The notes under the pieces were generated by a model. That model made no database searches. It was given only the letters and a program-made list of their open reading frames with translations, and had not been told where the DNA came from. A stretch of 64,000 bases of DNA from NCBI GenBank assembly GCA_900544285.1, contig UQUT01000009.1:15741-79740 (forward strand), in the 5' to 3' direction. The DNA comes from an uncultured Eubacterium sp. Lineage in GTDB: Bacteria; Bacillota; Clostridia; Oscillospirales; CAG-272. Position numbers and translations under genes: made by a program. Shown piece by piece: positions 8,831 to 17,369 of the stretch (positions within the stretch are counted from its first letter, which is position 1; each line of letters begins with the position of its first letter).

Positions 8831-9061
8831 TTGAAAAAGAAAATTTTGCCCGAAATAACCTCTCTCGGAATTGAAATTTCAGGCAGGGAGGAGGTGCTTG
8901 TGTGCGGTTGCCTCGGAATAGGCTTTTATTCGACGGACGAAGTTCGACTGAATATCCGCGGGGGAGAGCTTTCAGTCTGCGGGGAGGGGCTGTGTCTGCG
9001 CTGGGCGGGATACGGAAAAATCTCACTTTCCGGCAGGATAAAATCGCTCACATTCTGCTGA
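8831..9061 (+). CDS. yqfC: Sporulation protein YqfC (YabP/YqfC family)
   Basis: A 76-residue protein of the YabP/YqfC family, which forms a small beta-rich domain and is needed for spore formation in the mother cell. The pattern ITSLGIEISGREEVLVCG followed by a GGELSVCGEGL segment fits the family. The start codon is TTG with GGGAGGT 5 bases upstream. It is slightly shorter than Bacillus YqfC. It lies one base ahead of yqfD, its usual partner, and is the first gene of the run that continues to recO. Confidence 0.85.
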   Translation: MKKKILPEITSLGIEISGREEVLVCGCLGIGFYSTDEVRLNIRGGELSVCGEGLCLRWAGYGKISLSGRIKSLTFC

Positions 9062-9062
9062 T

Positions 9063-10250
9063 ATGGGAAAAATATATGAATATCTGCGCGGCTCGTATAC
9101 GGTGACCGCAAGGGCTGAATCCGTCTGTCGCGCACTGAACATTCTGATGAAAAACAACGTTCCGTTTTACGGGGTGAAAGCCGAGGGCGGAGGACTTGTC
9201 AGCTTCCGCATGGAGCCGGACGCCTTCCGGAAGTATGTCATTCTCACGGAGGGACAGATAATTTCGGACGAACAGGTCACCCATTCCGGACTCCTCCACG
9301 CCGCCTCCGGCTATAAAATGCGGATAGGCTTTTTCATCGGCGCGGTGCTTTGTGCCGTTCTTCTCGCTGCCTCATCGTTTTTCGTGTGGGACATAAACGT
9401 CACGGGGCAGGAGGGGCTTTCCGAAAAGGAAATTCTCAAAACGCTTGAAGGCTACGGGCTCTATATCGGCTCGTATATACCGAACATAAACACGGCGCGG
9501 CTTGAAAATGAGCTGGTCATCGATACGGATGAGCTCTCATACGCCAGCATAAACCTGCGCGGGACGGTTGCCGAGGTTGTCGTGCGCGAGCGGAAAGAAA
9601 TGGACGTTGAAAACATTTCGGTTCCGTCGAACCTTGTCGCAAGCTGTGACGGTCAGATTGAGGCAATCGAGGTGCGTGGCGGCGTGCCGACCGTAAAGAA
9701 AGGGCAGATTGTGAAAAAAGGACAGCTGCTTGTTTCCGGCGTTATCGACTCTCGCGCCGTCGGTTACAGGCTCGTCCGCGCCAGAGGCGAGGTCTATGCG
9801 AGGATAAGCCGCTCGTTTACGGCGGAAATACCGCTCGTCACAGAGAAAAAAATATACACGGGCGAGAAAAAGACGCGGGTGACCGTCAGATTTTTTGCAA
9901 AAAAAATAAATCTTTTCTCAAATAATGATATTTCTTATGAAAAATATGATACAATAGAGGAGGAAAAAAGGCTTTGCCTTTTCGGAATTATCGAGCTTCC
10001 GATATTCGTCGAAAAAACGACGTATTCCGAATATGTGACGGAAACGGAGAAAATCAGCGAGGAGCAGGCGTTGTCGATTGCAGAAAAAGAGCTTGCAAGG
10101 CAGACCGAAAAAACACTTTCCGAGGCGCAGATTCTCGCAAGAGAGGAGCGCACGGAAATAAACGACGGAATTTTAACGCTCTATGCGGATATTGACTGCA
10201 TAGCGGATATAACAAGCGAAATATTCATCAAAACGGACGGAGAAAAATAA
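9063..10250 (+). CDS. yqfD: Sporulation protein YqfD
   Basis: The 395-residue protein has one membrane segment at about residues 82-103 (FFIGAVLCAVLLAASSFFVW) and an extracytoplasmic part with YqfD features: INVTGQEGLSEKEIL near 107, NLRGTVAEVVVRERKE near 160 and the repeated KKGQ motifs near 215 (VKKGQIVKKGQLLVSG). Cleavable signals are absent. YqfD is a mother-cell sporulation protein required for spore maturation. The ATG overlaps the region of the yqfC stop, and phoH follows directly after the yqfD stop, so the sporulation and housekeeping genes may share transcripts. Confidence 0.9.
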   Translation: MGKIYEYLRGSYTVTARAESVCRALNILMKNNVPFYGVKAEGGGLVSFRMEPDAFRKYVILTEGQIISDEQVTHSGLLHAASGYKMRIGFFIGAVLCAVLLAASSFFVWDINVTGQEGLSEKEILKTLEGYGLYIGSYIPNINTARLENELVIDTDELSYASINLRGTVAEVVVRERKEMDVENISVPSNLVASCDGQIEAIEVRGGVPTVKKGQIVKKGQLLVSGVIDSRAVGYRLVRARGEVYARISRSFTAEIPLVTEKKIYTGEKKTRVTVRFFAKKINLFSNNDISYEKYDTIEEEKRLCLFGIIELPIFVEKTTYSEYVTETEKISEEQALSIAEKELARQTEKTLSEAQILAREERTEINDGILTLYADIDCIADITSEIFIKTDGEK

Positions 10251-11273
10251 ATGTACGAAAAAATTCTTTATACGGAAAATATGGAGCAGACGGCAAACCT
10301 TTTCGGCAATTTTGACGTCAACGCCGCAAAGCTGGAAAAGGCGTTCGGAATTGCCGTGACGAACAGGGAAAGCGACCGCAGCGGAGGGGATGCCATCATT
10401 CTCCGCAGCGAGGACAGCGACGCTCTCCTCTCCGCGTTTTCCGCCCTTGAATATCTTTATTCGATGGTGAAAATGGGAACGGAGCTCTCCGAACAGAGCG
10501 TCGATTATGTCATAAACACGGTCAAAAGCGGGGAGCCGCTCGAACGCTTCGGCGACGATTGCATCTGCGTTACAACGAGAGGAAAACCGATAAAGGCGCG
10601 CACCGTCGGACAGAAGAAATATATAGACGCGATAAAGAAAAATACGATTATTCTGGGGCTCGGACCGGCGGGCACGGGAAAGACGTTCCTTGCCGTTGCC
10701 GCCGCTTCGACAGCCCTTCGCAACAAAGAAGTTTCAAGAATAATTCTCACAAGACCCGCCGTTGAAGCCGGCGAGCGACTTGGTTTTCTTCCCGGCGATT
10801 TGCAGAGTAAGATAAATCCGTATCTCCGTCCGCTTTACGACGCCATGTTTGAAATGTTCGGTGCGGAAACATATCAGAAGCACCTTGAACGGGGCACGAT
10901 TGAAATTGCTCCGCTTGCATATATGAGGGGAAGAACGCTTGATGACTCATTCATCATTCTCGACGAGGCGCAGAACACGACCCCCGAACAGATGAAAATG
11001 TTTCTGACGCGTCTCGGATCGGGCTCAAAGGCTGTCGTCACGGGCGATATCACCCAGACCGACCTTCCGTTCGGCAAAAAGAGCGGACTTGCGGAGGCTT
11101 CCAAAATTCTGCGCGGGATAGAAGGAATTGCAATTCACGAATTCTCCGAGCGGGACGTTGTCCGTCATAAGCTCGTGCAGAAGATCATTCTCGCTTATGA
11201 CAAATACGAGCGGGAAATGAAGAAAACGCCCGAAAAATTCAAGGTCAGAAAAAGCGGAGGAGAACAGAAATGA
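10251..11273 (+). CDS. phoH: PhoH-family ATPase
   Basis: A 340-residue cytoplasmic P-loop ATPase. Walker A is GLGPAGTGKTFLAVAA near residue 132, Walker B is IILDEAQNTT near 230, with GRTLDDSF before it and VTGDITQTDLP after it. An N-terminal region of about 100 residues precedes the ATPase domain, as is usual for PhoH in Firmicutes. The family is tied by gene order and biochemistry to RNA processing together with YbeY. The start follows the yqfD stop directly and the end overlaps ybeY by 4 bases. Confidence 0.95.
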   Translation: MYEKILYTENMEQTANLFGNFDVNAAKLEKAFGIAVTNRESDRSGGDAIILRSEDSDALLSAFSALEYLYSMVKMGTELSEQSVDYVINTVKSGEPLERFGDDCICVTTRGKPIKARTVGQKKYIDAIKKNTIILGLGPAGTGKTFLAVAAASTALRNKEVSRIILTRPAVEAGERLGFLPGDLQSKINPYLRPLYDAMFEMFGAETYQKHLERGTIEIAPLAYMRGRTLDDSFIILDEAQNTTPEQMKMFLTRLGSGSKAVVTGDITQTDLPFGKKSGLAEASKILRGIEGIAIHEFSERDVVRHKLVQKIILAYDKYEREMKKTPEKFKVRKSGGEQK

Positions 11274-11758
11274 GATATCATAACGAGATATATTTTCAGA
11301 ACAACCAGAAAAAGCTCCTCGTGACGAATGAAATGAAAAAACTGATACGTCTTGCTGTAAGTCAGACGCTGAAAAGCGAGAATTTCTCCCGCCCTGCCGA
11401 GGTTTCCGTCACCTTTACGGACAATGAAGGAATACGGAAGCTGAACCGCGAATACAGAGGCAAGGACGCCCCGACGGATGTCCTCTCATTCCCCATCCTC
11501 TCCGAGGACGACTCGGAATGGGATACAGACGAGGCGAACGGTTGCGCCGTCATCGGAGATATAGTCATTTCCGTTGAACGGGCGATGGAGCAGGCGGAGA
11601 TGTACGGTCACAGTCCCGAAAGGGAGATAGCTTTTCTTTCCGTACACTCAACGCTGCACCTCCTCGGCTACGACCACGAGCGCAGCGAGGAAGAGGACAG
11701 ACTTATGCGGGACAAACAGGAAGCGATATTATCATCAATCGGACAGGAGAGAAAATAA
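11270..11758 (+). CDS. ybeY: Endoribonuclease YbeY
   Basis: This zinc-dependent endoribonuclease takes part in 16S rRNA 3' maturation and late ribosome quality control. The 162-residue protein carries the catalytic/zinc motif HSTLHLLGYDHE near residue 123 and NREYRGKDAPTDVLSFP near 62. The start overlaps the phoH stop (ATGA). Genes for diacylglycerol kinase and cytidine deaminase, often found between ybeY and era in Firmicutes, are absent. Confidence 0.96.
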   Translation: MRYHNEIYFQNNQKKLLVTNEMKKLIRLAVSQTLKSENFSRPAEVSVTFTDNEGIRKLNREYRGKDAPTDVLSFPILSEDDSEWDTDEANGCAVIGDIVISVERAMEQAEMYGHSPEREIAFLSVHSTLHLLGYDHERSEEEDRLMRDKQEAILSSIGQERK

Positions 11759-12652
11759 ATGAAAAAAACAATATTCACGGCGATAATCGGCAGGGCAAAC
11801 ACAGGTAAATCCACCCTGCTCAACACCTTGCTCGGAGAGAAGATTGCAATCGTTTCAAGCAAGCCGCAGACAACCCGCACGAAAATAACGGGGATAACGT
11901 CCAAGGGCGATACGCAGTATGTTTTCCTCGACACCCCCGGTATACATAAACCGCAGGACAAGCTCGGCTCGTTTATGATGAGAGCCGCCTCAGATGCCGC
12001 AACGGGAGTTGACCTTATTCTCTATATCGTCTCCGCGGGTGACAGAATCGGCCCGATTGAAGAAAATCTTATGAAGCGCTTCAAGGAAATTGACGTGCCC
12101 GTCGTGCTCCTCGTAAACAAGACGGACATAAGCCGCGCGGAACAGATAGGCGATACGATTCTGCGCTTTTCCGGCAAATACGACTTTGCCGCCGTCATTC
12201 CGATATCCGCGAAAAACGGCGATAATACAAACATAATTTTTGATGAGATCGATAAATACGCAACAGAGACGGACGAATGGATTTTCCCGGACGACATGAT
12301 AACCGATCAGCCGGAGAGACAGATCGCAGCTGAATTCATCAGAGAAAAGCTGCTCAGGCTTCTGAGCGAGGAAATTCCGCACGGAATTGCCGTCGTCATT
12401 GAGGATTGGAAGGAAACCCCGAAGCTCCTTTCGATACGCGCGGAAATCTTCTGCGAGAGAGCGTCCCATAAGCCGATCATAATCGGCAAGGGCGGCGCGA
12501 CGCTGAAAAAAGTCGGCGAGATGGCAAGAGAGGATCTTGAAGCATTCTTCGGAACAAAGGTCTATCTCGATCTTTGGGTGAAGGTGAAGGAAAACTGGCG
12601 CGAATCCGATTTTGCCGTCGGAAATCTGGGCTTCAAGAGAGAGGAATTCTGA
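11759..12652 (+). CDS. era: GTPase Era
   Basis: Era binds the 3' end of 16S rRNA and assists 30S subunit assembly. The 297 residues show G1 GRANTGKST near residue 10 (the common form is GRPNVGKST), the switch region PQTTRTKITG, G3 DTPG near 60, G4 NKTD near 121, and a C-terminal KH domain with KPIIIGKGGATLKKVG near 240. It starts directly after the ybeY stop and is followed by recO with a 3-base gap. Confidence 0.97.
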   Translation: MKKTIFTAIIGRANTGKSTLLNTLLGEKIAIVSSKPQTTRTKITGITSKGDTQYVFLDTPGIHKPQDKLGSFMMRAASDAATGVDLILYIVSAGDRIGPIEENLMKRFKEIDVPVVLLVNKTDISRAEQIGDTILRFSGKYDFAAVIPISAKNGDNTNIIFDEIDKYATETDEWIFPDDMITDQPERQIAAEFIREKLLRLLSEEIPHGIAVVIEDWKETPKLLSIRAEIFCERASHKPIIIGKGGATLKKVGEMAREDLEAFFGTKVYLDLWVKVKENWRESDFAVGNLGFKREEF

Positions 12653-12655
12653 CGG

Positions 12656-13468
12656 ATGGCTCAGAAGATAACCACCGTAAGCGGGGTCGTCCTCCGCGAG
12701 GTCGACGTCGGCGAATATGACAAAATGCTGACGGTGCTTACGGCGGAGCTCGGGAAAATATCCGTATATGCCAACGGCGCAAAGCGACTGAAAAGTCCGA
12801 ACTTTGTTGCAAGTCAGGTATATGCATATTCTGAGCTGACCGTAAACACCATGCATGATAAATATTATCTGCGCGAGGCGGGCAGATCGGAATGCTTTTT
12901 CGGCATAAGAGATACGCTTGAGGGCTCTGCGCTTGCGGCGTATATTGCCGATGTCGCCTGCGATATCGCCCTTGAAGATCAGCCGGAGGAAAAGCTGCTC
13001 AGGCTCGTGCTCAACAGCCTTTACTGTATTGCGAAAAAAGCCAAGCCCATGGAACAGATAAAGGCGACTTTTGAGCTTCGCGCGGTGTCCGAAGCGGGAT
13101 TTATGCCGGACCTTGTCGGCTGCGAGGGGTGCGGCAAGGCGGATTTCGATACATATTATTTTGACGTCGAGGGCGGATATTTCTGTTGCGAAAATTGTTA
13201 CAGAGCAAAGGAGACGGATTTTGATACCGAGGCAAAGCGCACAAGCGAGGCGGAGGGTATCTATTCGCACGCGCACCTTATAATTCCGCTTTCGCCCTCT
13301 GTTTTTGCGGCGATGAGATACGTTATATACTGTCGACCCGAGCGTCTTTTCGCCTTTGACTTAAAGGACGAAGCGATGAGCGAGTTTGCAAATGCCTGCG
13401 AAAAATATCTGCTTTGTCATCTGGAAAGAGACTTCAAAACGCTGGATTTTTATCATTCGGTGAAATGA
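12656..13468 (+). CDS. recO: DNA repair protein RecO
   Basis: RecO works with RecF and RecR in loading RecA at single-strand gaps. The 270-residue protein has the N-terminal OB fold (VVLREVDVGEYDKMLTVLT near residue 10, followed by NGAKRLKSPNF) and a four-cysteine zinc site, CEGCGKADF followed by CCENC, at about 158-183. It is the last gene of the yqfC-recO run. Confidence 0.94.
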   Translation: MAQKITTVSGVVLREVDVGEYDKMLTVLTAELGKISVYANGAKRLKSPNFVASQVYAYSELTVNTMHDKYYLREAGRSECFFGIRDTLEGSALAAYIADVACDIALEDQPEEKLLRLVLNSLYCIAKKAKPMEQIKATFELRAVSEAGFMPDLVGCEGCGKADFDTYYFDVEGGYFCCENCYRAKETDFDTEAKRTSEAEGIYSHAHLIIPLSPSVFAAMRYVIYCRPERLFAFDLKDEAMSEFANACEKYLLCHLERDFKTLDFYHSVK

Positions 13469-13548
13469 AAGGTCAACGGGCGGAGCTTCCCGCAAAAAGC
13501 AAAAATGACAACACGGGTTTGCTCCGGCAATGTCAAAGGAGAAAATAA

Positions 13549-14280
13549 ATGAAAGAAAAAGCACGTGATCTGATATATCTTGATACCGAAAGATACATAT
13601 CACTTTCCGGTCTCAAAAAGTCTTTTAAGGCGACTTTGATCTTTCCCGCGATGATGATTGTGCTCGGAATAATGGCTGTAAATGTAAACGGATTTACTTT
13701 CAGGGCGATGTTCCCCATGCTTTCCGGCATTGTATGGAGCCTGCTTTATTATATATTTATATCGGTCATCGGAAGCGAAAAAACGAAGAAAACTTTTGAA
13801 CTGAGGTTTCTCGTCAACGGCATTTCGGGAACGTTTCTGTCGGTTCTTTTCTGGCTACTATACACCTCATATAACCTGATTGCGGACGAGCCGCCACTCG
13901 GGCGTTACTTTTCCATATGGATTTTGCCCATTTATCTGCTTTTTTCCGTTTTGTACGTCGGATTGATAGTGCTGGGAGCGCATAAGGGCGTTTTCGGGAA
14001 AATCAAAGAGAAAAGCAGGGCGCAATGGGTCATTGCGCTGGACGCCGTCATCGCGTCGGTTATTCCGATTGCCGGAGTGCTTGGCATACACACGTCGAAA
14101 ATGCTCCGTAACAATGCAGATGTCAGCATGCAGAATGTTTGTATAAGCATAGCGCTTATAACAATAATTTTTCTTTCCGCATTGGCTCATATAAATTTTG
14201 TGCAGTATTTTTATTGTAAAAAGTATAAGATCGTGTGCGATGAAAACGGCGATACAACATCCCCGAAGCTGTGCCGATAA
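13549..14280 (+). CDS. Hypothetical integral membrane protein
   Basis: I do not recognise this 243-residue protein. It has a charged N terminus of about 25 residues and then six hydrophobic segments, near residues 28-47, 52-72, 88-106, 118-142, 160-178 and 195-215, with short loops and a short polar tail. AAAGGAG lies upstream of the ATG. It stands alone between recO and the convergent proS, followed by a strong hairpin terminator. Codon use looks like that of its neighbours. Confidence 0.7.
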   Translation: MKEKARDLIYLDTERYISLSGLKKSFKATLIFPAMMIVLGIMAVNVNGFTFRAMFPMLSGIVWSLLYYIFISVIGSEKTKKTFELRFLVNGISGTFLSVLFWLLYTSYNLIADEPPLGRYFSIWILPIYLLFSVLYVGLIVLGAHKGVFGKIKEKSRAQWVIALDAVIASVIPIAGVLGIHTSKMLRNNADVSMQNVCISIALITIIFLSALAHINFVQYFYCKKYKIVCDENGDTTSPKLCR

Positions 14281-14318
14281 ATGTAAACACGACTTTGCAC
14301 AATGGGAGACTGAAAACA

Positions 14319-14355
14319 AAAACAGAGATGAGAAATCATCTCTGTTTTCTTTATT
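14319..14355 (+). terminator. Rho-independent terminator after the membrane-protein gene
   Basis: AAAACAGAGATGA and TCATCTCTGTTTT form a 13-bp stem with a GAAA loop, followed by CTTTATTAT. It lies about 40 bases behind the stop codon at 14280. Confidence 0.85.
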
Positions 14356-14379
14356 ATAGGTTTTGCAAATCAATAATCA

Positions 14380-14490
14380 AAGCTTCTTTTGCCTTCCTGC
14401 AAACCCTGTCCGTGCAGATAATTAAAACTCCGCACAAACTCCCCGATAACTGAAGTTTCTTTTGCCTACTTTTCTTTTCAAAGAAAAGTA
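14380..14490. repeat. Dispersed palindromic repeat, copy 2 (extended), behind proS
   Basis: The core at 14441-14490 matches copies at 4994 and 25687, and the copy extends left through a second AAGCTTCTTTTGCCT unit and a CCTGTCCGTGCAGATAATTAA stretch shared with 25617-25690. The CTTTTCTTTTCAAAGAAAAG hairpin ends three to four bases from the proS stop codon, so it probably terminates proS. Confidence 0.8.
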
Positions 14491-14493
14491 TGG

Positions 14494-16215
14494 TTATTCG
14501 TATTGCGCGAGCATTTCGCTGACGACCTCGCGGAGCTTGCCTGCCGCCTCGTCTATCGCAACATCATACTTTGCGCTCTTGTCTCTGTATGAAATCTCAA
14601 TGACGCCGCGTTCACATGTCTTGGGGCTGACAACGGCTCTGACGGGAACGCCGTAAAGATCTGCGTCCGCAAACATAACGCCGGGACGGATATCTCTGTC
14701 GTCATAAAGAACCTCAACACCGAGCTTTTCAAGATCTGCGCAGAGCTTTTCAGCCGTATTTGTAACGGTTTCGTCGTCCGAACGGAGGTTGCAGACTTCA
14801 ACCTGCCAAGGGGCGATGCTCATCGGCCAAATGGGACCGTAATCATCGTGACTTTCCTCGCAGATGGACGCCGCAAGCCTGCCGACGCCGATACCGTAGC
14901 AACCCATAATGGGGTTCTGCGCTTCGCCGTTCTTGTCTATATATTCCATTCCCATGGACTTTGTATATTTCGTTCCGAGCTGGAATATGTTGCCGATTTC
15001 AATGCCTTTTTTAATTGTTATCGAATGCTTGCCGCAAACGGGGCAGATGCCGCCTTCCGTTGCCTTTGCAACGCTGACGTACTCGACCTCGCCGATGTCT
15101 CTTGCAATGTTCAGTCCCCTGAAATGCGTATCATCCTTGTTTGCGCCCGCAACAAGAGAATTGATTCCCTTGAGGGATTCGTCATAAACAACGGTTACGT
15201 CCTCCGGCAGTCCTATGGGACCGATAAAGCCGGCGTGAATGTTCATTGCTTCCGTAACGGTTGCGGGGTGAACGTCGGCACGGAGATGATTGCGGAGCTT
15301 TGTTTCGTTGATTTCAAGATCGCCACGGACAAAAACGATGACAAGGGAGTCATCCGCATTGCGCTGATACAGAACTGCCTTGCATGAACGCTCCTTCGGA
15401 ACATGGAGATAATTGCAAACCTCTTCGATAGTTTTCTGATGAGGAGTGGATACCTCTTCAAGCGGCTCGATTTCACATTCGTGATTGTGGACAATGCAGT
15501 CCGCCGCCTCCATATTCGATTTATAATCACATTCGGAGCAGATGACGAGCGTGTCCTCGCCGATATCCGAAATGAGCATAAATTCGTGCGACACGCTGCC
15601 GCCCATCATACCGGAGTCGCTCTTTACCGCAACAAAATTCTTCACGCCGCAACGACGGAAAATGCGATTATATGCCTCATAACATTCATCGTAATAACGG
15701 AGGAGGTCGTCCCAGGAGGTGTGGAAGGAGTATGCGTCCTTCATGGTAAACTCTCTGACGCGGATAAGTCCGCCGCGGGCGCGCGGCTCGTCACGGAATT
15801 TTGTCTGTATCTGATAAATCATATAAGGAAACTTAGTGTATGTCTGCGCCGCTACGCGCGCAAGATGAACGGCAGCTTCCTCGTGCGTCATTCCGAGTAC
15901 CATATCGGCACCGTTTCTGTCCTTGAAGCGAAGCAGCTCGCTGCCGATGGAATCATATCTGCCGGATTCCCTCCATATCGACGCCGGCATTGCGACGGGG
16001 AAAAGCACTTCCTGACCGCCGATTCTGTCCATTTCCTCGCGCAGAATGTTTTCAATCTTTCTCGTTATACGCTTTGTGGACGGATAGAGCGAAAAAATGC
16101 CCGTTCCGACCTGCTTTATATATCCTCCTCTGACCATCAACGCGTGGCTCGCAATCTGACAATCCGCAGGAGCTTCCTTGAAATGTTCGCCCAAGAGCTT
16201 TGAAACCTTCATCAT
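14494..16215 (-). CDS. proS: Prolyl-tRNA synthetase (bacterial type, with editing domain)
   Basis: This class II synthetase charges tRNA-Pro. The 573-residue protein has motif 2 at FRDEPRARGGLIRVREF near residue 140, the inserted YbaK-type editing domain at about 235-390 that hydrolyses Ala-tRNA-Pro, motif 3 CYGIGVGRLAAS near 440 and an anticodon-binding domain at about 470-570. Two adjacent ATG codons (16215 and 16212) are possible; AAGGAC lies upstream. It is monocistronic with its own sigma-A promoter. I see no T-box structure in the short leader. Confidence 0.97.
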   Translation of the reverse strand: MMKVSKLLGEHFKEAPADCQIASHALMVRGGYIKQVGTGIFSLYPSTKRITRKIENILREEMDRIGGQEVLFPVAMPASIWRESGRYDSIGSELLRFKDRNGADMVLGMTHEEAAVHLARVAAQTYTKFPYMIYQIQTKFRDEPRARGGLIRVREFTMKDAYSFHTSWDDLLRYYDECYEAYNRIFRRCGVKNFVAVKSDSGMMGGSVSHEFMLISDIGEDTLVICSECDYKSNMEAADCIVHNHECEIEPLEEVSTPHQKTIEEVCNYLHVPKERSCKAVLYQRNADDSLVIVFVRGDLEINETKLRNHLRADVHPATVTEAMNIHAGFIGPIGLPEDVTVVYDESLKGINSLVAGANKDDTHFRGLNIARDIGEVEYVSVAKATEGGICPVCGKHSITIKKGIEIGNIFQLGTKYTKSMGMEYIDKNGEAQNPIMGCYGIGVGRLAASICEESHDDYGPIWPMSIAPWQVEVCNLRSDDETVTNTAEKLCADLEKLGVEVLYDDRDIRPGVMFADADLYGVPVRAVVSPKTCERGVIEISYRDKSAKYDVAIDEAAGKLREVVSEMLAQYE

Positions 16216-16250
16216 AAAAATAAACGTCCTTTTTCAAAATATTACAGATT

Positions 16251-16279
16251 ATTTTATCACTATATTCCGCCCGTGTCAA
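16251..16279 (-). promoter_or_regulatory. Sigma-A promoter of proS
   Basis: On the minus strand TTGACA (16279-16274), a 17-base spacer and TAAAAT (16256-16251) lie about 40 bases ahead of the proS start. A hairpin at 16298-16320 (TTCGCC...GGCGAA followed by A/T-rich sequence) probably ends the upstream regulator transcript. Confidence 0.75.
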
Positions 16280-16366
16280 CGAAATAGAAAAATTTTTTCG
16301 CCCCGCGGCGGAAAGGCGAAGGGTCTTTCTGTTCGGCAAGGTTTCTATGCTCATAACATCTCCGAC

Positions 16367-16594
16367 TTATTTATCCTCATACAGCTTTTTCGGGGTATTT
16401 GTGAGTCCTGCGAGGTAATCGAGGGAGACGTTATAGAATTTTGCGAGGGTGACGAAATGATGCATGGGCAGCTCACGCTTTCCCGTTTCATACATTGAGT
16501 AATGTTGCTGTGACACCTGAAGAAGCTCCGCTATTTTGCCTTGGCTGAGGTCATGATCTTCTCTTAAATCGCGAAGTCGCTGATAAAAATACAT
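16367..16594 (-). CDS. XRE-family HTH regulator
   Basis: The 75-residue protein is one helix-turn-helix domain: LREDHDLSQGKIAELLQVSQ is the first part of the motif near residue 9, followed by QHYSMYETGKRELPMHHF and LAKFYNVSLDYLAGL. It starts at the ATG at 16594 because AGGAGGGG lies just upstream; longer readings run into the promoter region. It probably acts as a dimeric repressor of itself and of the divergent gene at 16740, since inverted repeats lie inside both promoters. No ligand-binding domain is present. Confidence 0.9.
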   Translation of the reverse strand: MYFYQRLRDLREDHDLSQGKIAELLQVSQQHYSMYETGKRELPMHHFVTLAKFYNVSLDYLAGLTNTPKKLYEDK

Positions 16595-16649
16595 AAGAGC
16601 CCCTCCTTTCGTCCTTTGTTTGGTCAATGTCGATACAATTTCTTGAAAA

Positions 16650-16723
16650 ATTATATCAGTCATACGTTCGTATGTACTTGATTTACACACTAACGTGTGT
16701 TACACTATGTACAAACATATGTA
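16650..16723. promoter_or_regulatory. Divergent promoters with repeated operators for the XRE regulator
   Basis: Rightward promoter: TTGATT (16678-16683), 17-base spacer, TACACT (16701-16706). The inverted repeat ACACAC-TAAC-GTGTGT (16685-16700) fills that spacer. Leftward promoter: TATAAT on the minus strand (16655-16650) with a weak -35 near 16673-16678; the inverted repeat CATACG-TT-CGTATG (16661-16674) lies in its spacer. A third site, TACAAACATATGTA (16710-16723), lies downstream. This arrangement is typical of a repressor that switches both directions. Confidence 0.7.
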
Positions 16724-16739
16724 AAGGAGAATTTTCAAA

Positions 16740-17015
16740 ATGATTACCAAAGAGGAAGAAAAGGGCATGCTGAAAGAGCATATGGCGGTGCTTGAGCAGA
16801 GCATAGAGCTGTCAAAAGTCGCTATATCCGTAGATATTACGTATCTGGAGTCTGTCGGCGAATCGTGGTACGGGCTGACGAAAGTCAATGAAGATGATGA
16901 ATCGCGCAGCGCGGCGCTTGACGACGTGCGCAGATCTCTGAAAAAAGATATAGAAATACTTTATGATAAGTTTGAAGAATATTGCGACATTGCGAAAAAG
17001 CTGAGTTCTCTCTGA
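16740..17015 (+). CDS. Small helical protein under XRE control, unknown function
   Basis: I do not recognise this 91-residue acidic protein. It looks wholly helical: charged residues alternate with short hydrophobic positions, with Glu/Lys-rich ends (KEEEKGMLKEH near the start, SLKKDIEILYDKFEEY near the end) that could form coiled coils or a helical bundle. AAAGGAG lies about 10 bases ahead of the ATG. It is divergent from the XRE regulator and shares the operator region, so it is probably the main target of that repressor. No transmembrane segment is seen. Confidence 0.65.
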   Translation: MITKEEEKGMLKEHMAVLEQSIELSKVAISVDITYLESVGESWYGLTKVNEDDESRSAALDDVRRSLKKDIEILYDKFEEYCDIAKKLSSL

Positions 17016-17060
17016 TATTTATTTTCCCCGACCGGGCATTTTTCAGACAAAATAAAAAAT

Positions 17061-17115
17061 CCCGCAGGAGCTGCGGGAAAACGCAAAAAAACCTCGCCTT
17101 TCGGACGAGGTTTTT
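17061..17115. terminator. Two tandem bidirectional terminators
   Basis: CCCGCAGGAGCTGCGGG (17061-17077) and CCTCGCCTTTCGGACGAGG (17092-17110) each form a GC-rich stem with A and T runs on both sides. They end the gene at 16740 going right and the tRNA-Lys transcript going left. Confidence 0.85.
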
Positions 17116-17191
17116 TGGTGCTCCATCGGAGAGTCGAACTCCGGACACCATGATTAAAAGTCATGTGCTCTACCTACTGAGCTAATGGGGC
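17116..17191 (-). tRNA. tRNA-Lys (anticodon TTT)
   Basis: Read on the minus strand the 76 bases fold as a cloverleaf with encoded CCA. The D arm is GCTC/GAGC, the anticodon stem CATGA/TCATG with loop CTTTTAA (anticodon TTT), the variable loop GTGTC, and the T arm CGGAG-TTCGACT-CTCCG. The acceptor strands GCCCCAT and ATGGAGC leave a C3-A70 mismatch, which is unusual. A sigma-A promoter lies upstream and terminators follow at once. Confidence 0.92.
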
Positions 17192-17209
17192 GTTTTTTCA
17201 TGCCTAAAC

Positions 17210-17238
17210 ATATTATCACACAAAAACGGTTTTGTCAA
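17210..17238 (-). promoter_or_regulatory. Sigma-A promoter of tRNA-Lys
   Basis: On the minus strand TTGACA (17238-17233), a 17-base spacer and TAATAT (17215-17210) lie about 20 bases ahead of the tRNA. Confidence 0.8.
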
Positions 17239-17369
17239 TACGTTTTTTTGAAAATATCGGCAGGGAAACGAAGTTTGCGCGGCTTTTTATATTCGGAAAA
17301 CGGTTTTTCTCGCGTATATACGCAAAACAAACAGAGAAAATAAATAAAAAACGGTTTGGGAAAATTATT

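Noticed and set aside
11990..13276. 428-residue open frame on the minus strand
   Set aside because: It lies opposite era and recO, both certain; no domains or ribosome-binding site were seen.
15403..16203. 266-residue open frame on the plus strand
   Set aside because: Antisense shadow of proS, no family features.
16216..16366. T-box leader before proS
   Set aside because: The leader after the promoter is only about 35 bases long, too short for a T-box, and no conserved T-box bulge was seen.
17232..17369. Longer M23 peptidase reading from 17232
   Set aside because: It begins inside the tRNA-Lys promoter and would bury the signal peptide.
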